The translations under genes were made by a program, and so were the position numbers. From Patiria pectinifera (taxonomy: Eukaryota; Echinodermata; Asteroidea; Valvatida; Asterinidae), in NCBI GenBank assembly GCA_029964075.1, contig CM057129.1:26217430-26281429 (forward strand): a stretch of DNA of 64,000 bases, given 5' to 3'. The notes beneath the pieces were generated by a model. That model was not told the DNA's origin. It did not search any database and was given only the letters and a program-made list of their open reading frames with translations. Each line of letters opens with the position of its first letter. Positions within the stretch are counted from its first letter, which is position 1. Below, one piece after another: positions 22,018-32,971 of this stretch.

Positions 22018-22182
22018 TTAAGAATATTGAACCTTGTTTTCATCTCTGACTAATGAACTACTACCTATAACCTTATTCTAAATCCAGACTATCGATTATC
22101 GAACCTTCGGACTATAACGAACCTTCTGACTATCGCATCAATGCTCGGATGAACGAACTTTATGTTCGATCCCGATCCCGTT

Positions 22183-22625
22183 AGCTCAGTGGTCAAGTGG
22201 TAAGACATCTTCACTAGAAAGCAGGAGGTCGTGGGTTCGAGTCCCACCCGAGTTATTTTTTCCAACTTTCACTCGGGGAGTATACAGTGTTTAAAAAACG
22301 TCGGTGTACATCAGATTCGAACCGGCCAACCGATCCCGTTAGCTCGGTGGTCGAGTGGTAAGACATCTGCACTAGAAAGCAGGATACAGTGTTTAAAAAA
22401 CGTCGGTGTACATCAGATTCGAACCGGCCAACCGATCCCGTTAGCTCGGTGGTCGAGTGGTAAGACATCTGCACTAGAAAGCAGGAGGTCGTGGGTTCGA
22501 GTCCCACCCGAGTGATTTTTTCCAACTTTCACTCGGGAGGTAACACACTGAGTACACAGTGTTTAAAAAAACGTCGGTGAAGGGTAAAACCTAATTTGAT
22601 TTATATCACCCCGACGCAAAAATCT
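22183..22625 (+). mobile_element. tRNA-derived SINE with an internal tandem duplication
   Basis: The head GATCCCGTTAGCTCAGTGG (A-box) through GTGGGTTCGAGTCCCACCC (B-box) is followed by a body ending TTATATCACCCCGACGCAAA. A 102 bp segment (22282-22383, repeated at 22384-22485) spanning body and head is duplicated, so three heads are present, the middle one without its B-box. The anticodon stem does not pair well around a seven-base loop, so I do not call a tRNA gene. Related copies on the minus strand are at 56476-57160 and 60140-60310. Confidence 0.8.
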
Positions 22626-22629
22626 TATA

Positions 22630-23290
22630 AGAACTTTATGTTGTTTTCGGACAAAATTAATGAACCCCCGGATATGAAAAATGTGTGCGTTTAGACTATC
22701 GAACCTTCAGATCAATAAATCTTCGGACTATCGAGCGGACCCCGTACAGTTGAGCTATTTCCATTTGCGAGTAAACTTCTGCCGCTCTTGCAACACAATC
22801 TTGCAAGTGATTAATAAGTACGTCCTGGACCGGAGCGAATTACATAACCAAGGGAGGTGAGGGATTGGAACTTCAGTTCAGGATGTAAGTATATCTGAAA
22901 ATGTCAGACGACTTGTCAATGTTGTGCTCCTCAAACCCTGCGATTAATGTTGCGATAATAAGTTTGCATTTGGGTACTTGATACTTCATTTCTGCTGTGT
23001 GCAAGGGGTGACATACTTTGTCACACCCTAAATAATGTCAAATTTCGTGAAATATACATGAGCCGTTAATTGATTTTTTTTATCGCGGTAGGCACAATTA
23101 AGGGTATTTCTGGTTTGAACTGTCGATGATTTTAAATTGTTGCTACTAGATAAAAGTATTGTTGTGCACTATGTTTTTCAGCCAAATATTGCCTCGTGTC
23201 ACAACACGTCATAACTGAGGACTTGTATTTTAATTAAGCAAGTCCGACCTTTTCCCAGTTTTCCACCTGGGTAACGATGAAGGTTGTGTT
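22630..23290. other. Non-coding upstream of lectin 2
   Basis: Stray TTCGGACTATCGAACC units are seen at 22685-22745. From about 23255 the conserved lectin promoter block begins (GGTAACGATGAAGG, TTGTGCTGTGTTG). Confidence 0.45.
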
Positions 23291-23297
23291 GTGCTGT

Positions 23298-23311
23298 GTT
23301 GTCATGGTTAC
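23298..23311 (+). promoter_or_regulatory. X-box-like motif, lectin 2
   Basis: GTTGTCATGGTTAC, ending 153 bp before the ATG of the lectin at 23464. Confidence 0.5.
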
Positions 23312-23378
23312 AGTAAGCGCCGGCAAAAATGATTGAATAGATTGTAATCCTAGTGAACTGACCCGATGAATTTGATGA

Positions 23379-23385
23379 TATAAAA
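23379..23385 (+). promoter_or_regulatory. TATA box, lectin 2
   Basis: TATAAAA, 85 bp upstream of the ATG. About 35 bp downstream is the conserved GGTGCAGCATGGAGAAAGC, the likely transcript start region shared by paralogues. Confidence 0.55.
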
Positions 23386-23463
23386 CAGCTATGTAGAAAA
23401 GTACACCTTGCAAATTAAATTGGTGCAGCATGGAGAAAGCTGCAATGGCCATAATCTGACACA

Positions 23464-24000
23464 ATGTTTTGGTGGAAAGTTGGCAACTTAGTATCACTGA
23501 CAATCGTTTTAAGTAATAGTTTAATCTCGTCTGCGTCATGCAAGCGAGGATATGGACTTTGCACTACTCCCTGGAAGAAATGGGGTGGGTCTTGCTACCT
23601 CATCACCCAAAAGCCTCTGACGTACGACGACGCCCGTGAAGCCTGCCGTAGACTGGGAGCCAAGATGGCAGCGCCGCGCTCAGACCAGGAAAACGACTTC
23701 CTGGCAAGCCTGGCCCAAGGCAGTGTAATTTGGGTGGCTTGCACCGATCGCAGGCAGGAGGGCGAGTGGAAGTGTGAAGGGTCTCAAGACGGTCGAGGGA
23801 ACTACACCAACTGGAGGGAGGGAGAGCCGAATAACTACGGAGGGCGGGAGGAATGTGTTATGTTACGGGAAGTAGATAAGAATGAGTGGAATGACGTACG
23901 GTGTGAGATTGAGTTAGAGGCGGTTTGTAAGCAAAAACCTCTCGGATCCTGCTTCACTACCAACAACGAAGGGCGTCTTGATGTTGACTCTTGCCTCTAA
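23464..24000 (+). CDS. Secreted C-type lectin, EPN type (lectin 2)
   Basis: This 178-residue frame has no intron. The N-terminus MFWWKVGNLVSL replaces the usual MSCGKVG, the result of a small local change after the ATG. A signal peptide (about 1-26) precedes one C-type lectin domain with YGLCTTPWKKWGGSCY, the invariant LTYDDAREACRRLGAK core, VACTD, EPNNYGGREEC (mannose-type EPN), and EWNDVRC. The tail is GSCFTTNNEGRLDVDSCL. The mature chain has 11 cysteines. Its C-terminus closely resembles lectin 1, including the bases after the stop (AGAGACATTTGGAGCAATC), which points to a shared origin of the 3' half. Confidence 0.9.
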   Translation: MFWWKVGNLVSLTIVLSNSLISSASCKRGYGLCTTPWKKWGGSCYLITQKPLTYDDAREACRRLGAKMAAPRSDQENDFLASLAQGSVIWVACTDRRQEGEWKCEGSQDGRGNYTNWREGEPNNYGGREECVMLREVDKNEWNDVRCEIELEAVCKQKPLGSCFTTNNEGRLDVDSCL

Positions 24001-24059
24001 AGAGACATTTGGAGCAATCTCACCGTGGAATTGTATTGCACTTCAAATCCGTTTGAAAT

Positions 24060-24218
24060 AATTCTGGCCGAAATGAGCACTGCGCAACCATATTGTCACC
24101 AGACAAGAAATGGAATGACTATCGGTGCAATGGCGAGCAGCTGGCCGTTTGCAAACAGCAACCTCGTACCCATTGCTTCACTACTAACAGCGAAGGGCGT
24201 ATTGAAGCTGATCCTGTC
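24060..24218 (+). pseudogene. C-terminal fragment of a QPD-class lectin
   Basis: Starting 60 bp after lectin 2, the sequence encodes a match to the sugar loop and C-terminus of the other class (NEHCATI-like phrase, KKWNDYRCNGEQLAVCKQQPRTHCFTTNS). It has no promoter or start codon and its end is altered. It lies on the same strand as the complete EPN gene it abuts. Confidence 0.8.
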
Positions 24219-24329
24219 TGTAAAAAAATGCACTGTGATTTGAAGAGCTGATACGAAGAACCAAATGTTTCAGTCTGAGTGCTGTGGCCATCTTTAGGAC
24301 TGTCGTGTTATCACAGAAGGTATTAACAT

Positions 24330-24520
24330 TAAATAGGACTTCGCCCCAACAGTGATTCCACATTTCATCACGTGATTAACCGGGAACAAATGCTGTTGCA
24401 CCATGCACCTTTCTCGGGAAGAACAGTGTGATTGTGTTCAGCGTCAGGAGAATTCTGGAACATGAGACGTGTACGGCTTTAAGTGGCTTCAATGACAGCT
24501 GTGTTTGTGAACCTTGATTT
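24330..24520 (+). repeat. Dispersed repeat (GTGATTCCACATTTCATCACGTGAT)
   Basis: It shares long phrases (TGATTCCACATTTCATCACG, TGTTGCACCATGCACCTTT, CGTCAGGAGAA) with 31280-31440 and partly with 56095-56190. It is non-coding and of unknown class. Confidence 0.55.
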
Positions 24521-24599
24521 CCCAACAGTGCAACTCTTCATTAATTAACGGTTTATGAACAAAAATAATGTTAAATCTCAATAGTATTTACAACTTGCC

Positions 24600-24793
24600 T
24601 GCTGGGAAAAAGCTCCTGAGGATGAGCCTAATAATGCAAAAGAGCTGGAACACTGTGTCTTTTTACGGCCATCAAATATGAATACGTGGAAAGACGAAGG
24701 AGGCTGGGGAAGTTTGCAAGCGACCACGTACGTCTTGGATCCTGCTTCACTACCAACAACAAAGGGCGGCTGGAAGTTGACTCATGTCTCTAA
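24600..24793 (+). pseudogene. C-terminal fragment of an EPN-class lectin
   Basis: Homology covers the DEPNNA loop, HCVFLRPS (as in the gene at 57498), a damaged WND region and the end GSCFTTNN...DSCL with a stop at 24791-24793. The frame is interrupted near 24700. There is no 5' half. Confidence 0.75.
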
Positions 24794-25044
24794 AGCAACG
24801 CTTGCGAGGATATCACCGTAGATATTTATCACTTCAACTTTGTTGTAAACAATTATATAGGTTAGTTATCATGTACGGTCTGCTTACAGTTATGTAAAAC
24901 GAAAGGTTCTTTAAGTTTACTGTCCAATCTTCAGCATGTCTACAGCACAAACTGGAAAAGAAATTTGATAGAACTTGCACTGAACTGCAGCAGTAAACAC
25001 TAAACACAGCAACATGTGACACCTACTATCTTTGAGCACATTCA

Positions 25045-25340
25045 TATGTTTTGTTTTAATCTAATGACGACCAGAAGGAATGACTTTACGTGGTTTTGGT
25101 ACCATTGTTTTCTTTTCTCCTGGAGTTGGACTGTTCCTAGGAGTGTAAGTTTCAGGTGAATAATCAAATACATCCTTATCCTTGCACAAAATAATCGTAT
25201 TCAGGCTTAGTCTAGTTCTCAAACCTTAATAATACTACATAAGAGGTCTGAATTGCCTATCCCGAGTCATTCATTAGTCAAAGGTGTGGAGTCCAACTCT
25301 AGCTTATTTCCTTTTTATCTATCCAGAAAAAACCGTAGTT
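25045..25340 (+). repeat. Lectin 3'-flank block
   Basis: It matches 17590-17880 and 28590-28860 (AGAAGGAATGACTTTACGTGG and following). It lies downstream of the lectin fragments at 24.0-24.8 kb. Confidence 0.55.
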
Positions 25341-25359
25341 ATGACAAATTCGCTTGCGG

Positions 25360-25985
25360 CATTGCCCAATTGGTCATCAAAAACAATAGTGCTCCTCTCG
25401 TGATTACTTCTCGATATGGAAAACTGCCCCTCGAAAGCACAATTAGTTCCCCCTCGCAACATTAAAACTGTGCCCCTCTCAAGATGGAAAACTGGCCTCT
25501 AAAAAATAATAATGCTCTTCACTCGAATAAAATGGTCCCTGAACTGTCCATCAAAAGCAACAGTGCTCCTCTTGCGATAAAAAAAAAATGGTCTCTCTAC
25601 ATAACTTGGTAAAAGGAACACAAAAAGCAAGATGTACACCGTATTCCTTAATTTTTTTCCTCGTCATATGGGTTTATAGCGAAATGAACGAGACCATATT
25701 CTTTTCCTCCACTTTCACACCGACGGAAGGTGCCCCTTTTTCTTAGCAAGTGCCCCTTTTTTGTGATGCCCCCCAGTTTGAAAGCGTTCCGCCGCCCCTA
25801 TGTTCGAACGTTGTAAATATTGTAGTCTTTTATTGTCACAAATTAGCAATGAATGGTAATAAGAAGTCGCTTATGTGAAAAATTTGTCTTGAAAATAATA
25901 TACATTTGCTTTTGCTGTAATTTTCAGAAATGGATGGATTTTGGGGTTAGTATTGTACAGCAAATATTGTAACCCTTACCTTTTC
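25360..25985 (-). mobile_element. Second copy of the 11.0-11.7 kb element, opposite orientation, plus flank
   Basis: The interior again carries GGAAAACTGCCCCTCG-like alternating words, then AGTGCCCCTTTTT and CCGCCGCCCCTATG as the end near 25805. The flank 25810-25985 matches the reverse complement of 10865-11030. It is non-coding. Confidence 0.5.
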
Positions 25986-26830
25986 AAAGCGAAAGGGCTG
26001 CGAAGTTTTGATTGGAGGCTAGCGCCCCCCCCCCCCCCAGCTACGCCGCTGGTTCGGGGTGAAGGCAACATGTTATTAATAGAACCAAATGCATATTTCC
26101 ATTTTTTTTAACATAAGAATCATCAAAATGTATGATTACCAATTTCAACTAAGTTGCCAAGGCAACCATGGACATCCACGAGATTTTGTTTTGGTAACAT
26201 ATTGACCCCCGTTAAAAAGTTAGGAAAAGTAATCAAATCTTATTTCGATCGGCCGAAGCGTTCCGGAGCTATTGCAAGAGGTTTCATAGGGGAACATTTC
26301 TGCCCCCTGTTCCTATAGGGTTCAAGTAACAAGATATATAAATCGTCTGAAACACATTAATAGTTGAAGAGCTCACCGGAAGAAAACAAAACTTCTTCAA
26401 AATTGTAGAATCAATATATCATGCATGGTATTGATCACTGAGCTGAGTCGTGAAAAAGAAATCAACTGATATGTAATCATATTGGACGGCTTCTTATCCA
26501 TTGTGTTATTAACTTATCCCACCCTAATAAGCTGAGGACACCAAATGTTTTAAAATATGTGTCAGTCTGCAAAGATGACTGAGAAGGAAAATAACAAATG
26601 AGGCTTTATGACCTGGGAGAGGATTACAGGAAGAGACGGCGCCAGATCGGGGGTCAAGAGGGGCCAAATAGGGAATTATTTTTACAAAGAAAAAAATAGA
26701 GTAGTATAGGCCTATACTTTGCATATTATCTTTTCAGTCAGACATGGCTGGATGTGACATCACGGTTTACATAAAGACCCGTCCTTTTTGTATATGCAAT
26801 AAGATTTTCCACGGAGTCAACCATGACCGT
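25986..26830 (+). repeat. Lectin 5' distal flank, duplicated at 62.9-63.8 kb
   Basis: It shares GGCAACCATGGACATCCACG, CTGCCCCCTGTTCC, AAGAGACGGCGCCAGATC and other phrases with 63050-63720. A poly(C) run ending CAGCTACGCCGCTG (26027-26053) marks a hAT-like end. It contains no genes. Confidence 0.6.
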
Positions 26831-26843
26831 TGTGTTGTGCTGT

Positions 26844-26857
26844 GTTGTCATGGTTAC
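26844..26857 (+). promoter_or_regulatory. X-box-like motif, lectin 3
   Basis: GTTGTCATGGTTAC, ending 177 bp before the ATG at 27034, within TTGTGCTGTGTTGTCATGG. Confidence 0.5.
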
Positions 26858-27033
26858 ATGGACCACTCACCGAAATTACTGAATAGGTTGAAATCCTGCT
26901 ATAATAGCCCATTTTTTTCTAATGGCAGTAGTAATAATTGCTATTAAAAAGTATTAGACATTGCCTGATACGTTCGGTGCAGCACGGAGAAAGCTACACT
27001 GCTCATAATTTCATACGAACCAAGTTTGGCACC

Positions 27034-27564
27034 ATGTCTTGTGGAAACGTTGGCATCTTAATATCATTGGCAATCCTAAGCGCTAACTTGAGCTTTTCTG
27101 CAACATGCAACCAGAGCCAGGAACCTTGCACTGCTCCCTGGAAGAAATGGGGTGGATCTTGCTACCTCATCACTCAAAAGCCTCTGACGTACGACGACGC
27201 CCGTGAAGCCTGCCGTAGACTGGGAGCCAAGATGGCAGCGCCGCGCTCAGACCAGGAAAACGACTTCTTGGCAAGCCTGGCCCAAGGCAGTGTGATTTGG
27301 GTGGCTTGCACCGATCGCAGACAGAAGGGTGAGTGGGAGTGTGAAGGATCTCAAGACGGTCGAGGAATCTACACCAACTGGAGGGAGGGAGAGCCGAATA
27401 ACTACGGAGGGCAGGAGGACTGTGTCGTTCAAAGGCCAGTAGATCTGAATAAGTGGAATGATGTACCGTGTGAGATTGAGATACGGGCGGTCTGCAAGCG
27501 ACAGCTCGGATCCTGCTTCTCTACCAACAACGAAGGGCGGCTGGAAGTTGACTCTTGTCTCTAA
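27034..27564 (+). CDS. Secreted C-type lectin, EPN type (lectin 3)
   Basis: The frame is open from 26938, but paralogues and the MSCGNVGILISLAIL signal peptide place the start at 27034, giving 176 residues. After cleavage near residue 24 the N-terminus (CNQSQEPCTAPW) is unique to this copy, where others have NRRHGLC. The domain continues with the invariant core, then NWREGEPNNYGGQEDC, NKWNDVPC and a tail GSCFSTNNEGRLEVDSCL. EPN and WND are intact, predicting calcium-dependent mannose-type binding. The bases upstream of the ATG (AACCAAGTTTGGCACC) are repeated at the right edge of the window. Confidence 0.9.
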   Translation: MSCGNVGILISLAILSANLSFSATCNQSQEPCTAPWKKWGGSCYLITQKPLTYDDAREACRRLGAKMAAPRSDQENDFLASLAQGSVIWVACTDRRQKGEWECEGSQDGRGIYTNWREGEPNNYGGQEDCVVQRPVDLNKWNDVPCEIEIRAVCKRQLGSCFSTNNEGRLEVDSCL

Positions 27565-28044
27565 AGTGACGTTTGGAACGATTTCACTTTGAATCATTCG
27601 GAACGATTTAATTGGTTATTATAATCATGTACGGTCTGCCCTGAGTATGTAAAATGGAACTCTTTGCGCGTGACTGCTGCTCAAACGGGAACATTTGCAT
27701 GGATGAAACATTGGTACTGAACTTCAGGAATGTAGACCCAGCAACACCAATGCGACCCTTACCAGTCTTTGGATGACATTCCGTTTTGTTTAATCTTAAT
27801 GACGTTCTATTAGAAGGTATGAATACACGGGTTTAAGATGCCATACTTTTCGTGTCTTTTAGTTGGGCTGTTTCAAATTTCGTTTATATAAGGTTCTTAA
27901 ACCTTAATTTATACTGACTACAATTATTCCAGGTCCGAGACCACAGTCAAGAATTTCTAAACCGAGTCAAGAGTCTTGTTGAGTCAAAGTCAACGTTTTC
28001 CCCTGAAACAGGAAATACACATACGCCGGGTTATTTTGACCTCT

Positions 28045-28420
28045 CTCAGCCGGGGGGGGGGGGGGGGGGGATTCCGCCCCCCTAAGATCTCGGCCATCGA
28101 GTGACGACAAATTTTGAAACTCGGTACATGCATAGAGCACCTCATCATGAACATACCCAACAAATTTCGTGACTATAGGTCAAAGGGTTTTGGAATTATG
28201 GATAATTAATTATTCATATGTACGAATGGTAATTCTGCTCTGTGTACACGACGTATATGGGAAAATTCAGTTTTCATGGCCCGATTTTTATGTTTTTGGT
28301 ATCAAAAGATGCGCAAGGCTCGAGGCTAAAAAGTCATGACAGCTCGGGTCGCGAAAAAAATTTCAAAGCTATCGCGCAAAAAGTTGAGGGGATTCCGCCC
28401 CCCCCCCCGGGTTAAAACAT
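28045..28420. repeat. Element flanked by poly(G)-ATTCCGCCCC blocks
   Basis: A long G run followed by GATTCCGCCCCCC at 28052-28082 is repeated as GGGGATTCCGCCCCCCC at 28389-28407. The interior has no frame. It is probably a G-rich mobile element; class unknown. Confidence 0.45.
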
Positions 28421-28589
28421 CAATCGTTCAAGTATCGATATCATATTTTTGGCTCATTCCTAAAACTCGATTGAAATCGTACCTATAGTTCAACTCGCAA
28501 TGTTGGAATTATGCCAAGCATTTTGAACACTGTGGCAGTAACCTTAAAACGATACTCACTTCAGTATTTGCGTTTGTTTAGAAGTAGAC

Positions 28590-29170
28590 TAGCTATTGAC
28601 GATCAGAAGGAATGACTTTACGTGGTTTTTGGTACATGTAATTCCTTTTCTCTAGGATTAGAACTTTTCCTTGGTAGATATAGTTTCCGTGGAATAATCA
28701 AACACATCCTTATCCTTGCACAAAATGGAGTATATTCAGGCTTAGTTCTCAAACCTTAATACTACAAAAGAGGTCTGAACTGCCTAGCCTGAGTAGTCAG
28801 ACGTGTTGAGTCCAACTGTAGCTTATTCCCTTCTGGCCCATCTATAGGAATCACCGCAGTTATGACATCAATTTGTAAAAGATATTTCATTTATCGTGCC
28901 AAGTATTACTAGTTCGTACCCACAGATTGTTTGTTTCTGTTTTGTTGGGTAATTGCTGATTGATTATTCTTGATCACAATCGTGACGACAATTCAACCAG
29001 CAATGTTGGAATTCTGCGAAACATGGGGAACATTGTTCGCAATGTCAAAAGTTGGCGATAAAATAATACTATCCTTAGTTCGCACCAGCTATGCGTATAT
29101 TGACTTCTCCAATCTGCCCAGAATAGTCTGATGGGTGGGGTGGGGTGGGGAGGGTGTGGGGGTTGTTGGC
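28590..29170 (+). repeat. Lectin 3'-flank block
   Basis: It matches 17590-18330 over its whole length, about 1 kb downstream of lectin 3. A G-rich run (GGGTGGGGTGGGGTGGGGAG) follows at 29135. Confidence 0.6.
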
Positions 29171-29696
29171 CTCGGGATATATGGACATCGGTTGATTTTT
29201 TGGGGGGCGCTGTTCAAAGCGGACGATCTTTAAACACTAATGGACAATAGGTCGACAATCTGCCGTGGCATGCAATTTCTTTTTTCCCGTAGGCTGGAAA
29301 TTAACTTTCATGTACTATTCGGTAGTTTCGATGGGAAAATTATGAAACAAGATTCAGGATAGGGGCGGGCAAGATAGGGGTGTTTTTTGAAAAGCGAAAT
29401 TGCACAGTAATATGTAATATTAACTTCGCATATATTTTTCCAATCAGATATGTAGTTCTTCATGAAACTGAAGACGCGCAATTTTATGAAATTGATTTTT
29501 CCTCCATTTTTTTTCACTCGCTGAGGATGATGTAAAAGAACCGCTCACTGACATTAACGAACATGTTTATGTCCTGGTCTACTGACGTTTATAAAAACAA
29601 GTGTGCTATTCAAGGTATACCACTTGTCTACTGCATTTTGTGCAGCACGAAGACCGCTGCAAAGCCCGCATTTTAATATGAACCTAGTTTGACACA

Positions 29697-30129
29697 ATGT
29701 CTCGGGAAAGGTTGGCATCTTAGTATCATTTGCTATTTTTTCCAAGTGATGTAAGCTCGTGTACGTTATGCAGTCGACGTCATGGGCTTTGCACTGCTCC
29801 CTGGAAGAAATAGGTTGGGTCTTGCTACCTCATCACCCACAAGCCTCTGACGTACGACGACACCCGTGAAGACTGCCGATCGCAGGCAGGAGGGTGAGTG
29901 GGAGTGTGAAGGATCTCAAGACGGTCGGGGAATCTACACCAAAAGGAGGGATGGAGATCCGAATAATTCAGGAGGGCGGGAACATTGTTCAACATTGTAG
30001 GCTGGCAAAACGTGGCTTGACGTGTGAGAAAAAGGCTAAGCATAGGGCAGTTTGCAAGCGACAATCTATCTAGCTTCACTACCAGTCTACCAACAACGAA
30101 GGCGACTTGAAGTAGACTGTTGTCTCTAA
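29697..30129 (+). pseudogene. Decayed C-type lectin copy
   Basis: Homology runs from the ATG at 29697 to the family stop at 30127-30129, with the usual leader TTTGACACAATG just before it. The copy has frame breaks in the signal peptide, a stop in the KKWGG segment (KK-stop-VGS), a deletion of about 100 bp between the YDDTRED region and the CTDRRQEGEWE region, and further frame breaks after the loop. The EPN position reads DPNNSGG. It cannot make a lectin domain. Confidence 0.85.
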
Positions 30130-31260
30130 AGCCAAATTTTAAACAATGTATTGAATAGAATCAAACGCGTTTGAACATTTTTTGTCTTTAATCATGTTTG
30201 ATCGGCAAAGAACAAATAATTAATAAATTTGCATATTTGTACCGTCTAAATCGTCATGCAGGACTCGACTGGTAAAGCAACAGGATTGTGTTTGGATGAT
30301 CAAACAGAATTATATTGCTATTTACCGACACAACGAAACTGCTAATTGCAAATGCACTGAGCTGCATGCGGTGACGCAAAATGACATGGAAACATGGTAA
30401 AGACCGGTTCATACTTCACGCCATTTTCAAACTGAAACGAATTACACGACGCAATGAAATTAAGTTAATTAAATTCGCTCGCACTTTCTGATTCAAATTC
30501 CATGTGCTGATTTCATTGTGATTTTAGGTGCAAACTATGAACCATTCCCGTCAGAAAGTCAAAGAAAAAACCAGAGTAGCAAGAATTTGGTAAGATCTCC
30601 TTAGAAGTACGCCCAGTTGTGGAGTGATTCATCAGGGAAAAGTTATACATTGTTCGAATTGTGTGCCAGGCCAGCACGTGTAAACATCGTGTAACTGTTT
30701 CTTCGCACAAAATTAATGATGTTGGACTTGAAGAGGTATGCACACTGACAATAACGTTTGAGCATAAAAAAAGTAAAATTGTTTAAAAGTTGCAACATTA
30801 AAAATTGCAAACTTTGAAACAATCAAAGTCCTTAACACTGTTTGTTATCTTAGTTTATGGAAAATTTAAATTCGTGTGAAGTTTGAAATACAGATGATTT
30901 TTTTTTTTCAATTTGTCAACTAGATTCATCAAAATAAAAAATGAAATAAAAGTTGAAAAGGAATGGAGTGTTAGTGTTCGTAAAAAGTTTAAGTTTGACA
31001 TTAATCGTGTTCCTTTCTTCTCTAATAAATACCGTTTCATTTGGTCGCGCTTGCTCATTTATGTCGTAATGGTTATTTTTAATGCATTTCGTAGACGCTT
31101 ATTGCGGTATCACGTCAATTGCTAACGCCATTAATAGCAACCATTTTTTAAAAATGTACTGCTGCATCAGGCATTAATATAGAGGGTATATTTAAAAAAA
31201 AAAGGACAGAAAAGGGAAAGCATCTTCGTTCCATTTCCACTGAAAACGGCGTTTGAAGTT
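30130..31260. other. Non-coding, AT-rich
   Basis: Nothing recognisable is seen on either strand. Confidence 0.4.
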
Positions 31261-31269
31261 AATTAACAT

Positions 31270-31450
31270 GAACTAGGAGTTCGACCCAACGGTGATTCCA
31301 CATTTCATCACGTGATCAGTCGGGGGAAAACGTTGTTGCACCATGCACCTTTGTTGGGAAGAACGGGTACCTCGACGTTTAGAACAGTGTGATCTTGTTC
31401 ATCGTCAGGAGAACTCTGGAGCACCAGACGCGTAGGGATTTAAGTTACAC
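31270..31450 (+). repeat. Dispersed repeat, copy of 24330-24520
   Basis: It shares GTGATTCCACATTTCATCACG and CGTCAGGAGAACTCTGGA with the copy at 24.3 kb. Confidence 0.55.
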
Positions 31451-32590
31451 AACGTACGGCAGTGGTGGAAACCCGCAGGCAATCAATGTGCAGGCTGGAT
31501 AACTTGCGTTGTGTGACAGTTGAGATTGTGGGAACTTCTCCGTACCGCGCTCCTTGATTTCTAAACAATGCACTCTTCAATAATTATTCACTTTAAAAAA
31601 AAAATGAAGATTTATGAACGAATTACATATCAAATTAATCTCAAGTGTATTTATCAAGAGGAAGCTCAAAACGACATCACTGTTTCAAGAGTAAGTACAG
31701 AAATAAGGACACGTCCTGGGCCCACATTATGGAAGCAGCTACATGCCGTTTTCACGGATACCGTTATCTCAGTTTTTTTTAAAATACATCCCATCATGCA
31801 CGTTGAGGAAACACTGGCATGATTGGGTTGATTTTAAATGAAACGCCCCCTAAGATTACCACGTGATCACACTGGATGGCGGCATCGTGAAACGATCCAT
31901 GTTCTTCGGATAAAAGGTCTTTAAACAGCGCCCTCTTGTGCTCAAGAGTGTTAAACATTACAACGCATTTACACAATTTTGTTAATCACTAAAACACTGA
32001 TTCCGAGGGGAAAAAAACAAGCAAGTTAATCCCCCTAAAATATTTCTTTTACCATAACTAAGCTTCAATGGTGTTATTTGATGGACAGCCAAAGTATTTT
32101 TAGCATAATTTCTACATTTTTTTCATTGAAATGCTTTCAATTTTATTTCATGAATAATTGTATAGTTAACTTCCCGTTATCCACTAGGCTTCTGTGGTAA
32201 CCTGACGACATCTCTTCTTTTGAATTAGGGCTTACTAGGCAATGTAGTGGCCCAAATCCTGTAAGCATGACGTTGACTTCATTTTTCTTTTTTATGTTCA
32301 CGGTTAAACACAATTGTACTTCGAAATTGATTCACATGTCTGTGGGGAAATATCGCATGCCGTCACGAACAGCGCCACCTATTGGCCGATAATGTCGAAG
32401 ATCGGAGCGCCCTAAAAAGTCAGTTGGTGTTCATCCGCAACAGGCCCCGCCCCACCCCCTCCCCTAATACTCACACCCATCCCACCTCAACCCCCAGCTG
32501 AGGCCAATATTTTAAGTATTCATTGATGAGAGTAAACATCACACTATTCTCGACAGATTTTGAAATCAGTTTACTGCAAATTAAGCTGGT
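31451..32590. other. Non-coding stretch
   Basis: No gene is visible. GGCGCTGTTTAAAGACC-like and AGCGCCACCTATTGG phrases (31915, 32370) are common in echinoderm-type intergenic DNA. Confidence 0.35.
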
Positions 32591-32599
32591 GAGAACTAA

Positions 32600-32968
32600 G
32601 GCCAAAAAAAAAAAGTCTCCGGTTTCTGGTATGGAGCTTGCCCCAAAAGTGGTGCGGCGACGCGGCTTTTTTTTTTACCTTTTTTTTTTTTGCTTCAAAT
32701 GTCGGCTGATGACTGTAAATGGTGCCCGACTAAACTTAGTGCAAATATATGGGAGTCCAGAGAGGCAACATAAATCTTATTCTCGATCATAACCCCATCT
32801 AAAAACACGTTAAAATTGTGCAGCAGCAGAATTCCAGTCAAACCAGTGAGTTTGGCGGTTTAGAAACATCATCTTGTATTGAAAAAAAAAACTTTTTCAT
32901 TTTGCCGACGCACATGGCTACGGCGACGCGCGCGCATACCAGAAACCGGAGACTTTTTTTTTTTGGCC
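32600..32968 (+). mobile_element. PIF/Harbinger-like MITE
   Basis: This 369 bp element has terminal inverted repeats of about 33 bp: GGCC, an A run, then GTCTCCGGTTTCTGGTAT on the left and its complement on the right. A TAA target duplication flanks it (32597-32599 and 32969-32971). A 3 bp TAA/TTA duplication is typical of PIF/Harbinger. It has no coding capacity. A second full copy lies at 53360-53733 in inverse orientation and an internal fragment at 18408. Confidence 0.85.
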
Positions 32969-32971
32969 TAA

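Noticed and set aside
22186..22257. Functional tRNA genes (three heads at 22.2-22.5 kb, also 56.6 and 60.2 kb)
   Set aside because: A- and B-boxes are present but the anticodon arm does not fold properly around a seven-base loop, and the same non-tRNA tail follows each head, so these are SINEs.
22282..22485. CRISPR-like spacing of repeats
   Set aside because: Only two copies of a 102 bp SINE-derived unit, in an animal genome.
26938..27033. Extended N-terminus of lectin 3 (frame open upstream of 27034)
   Set aside because: This part matches the transcript leader of paralogues and would place 32 polar residues before the signal peptide.
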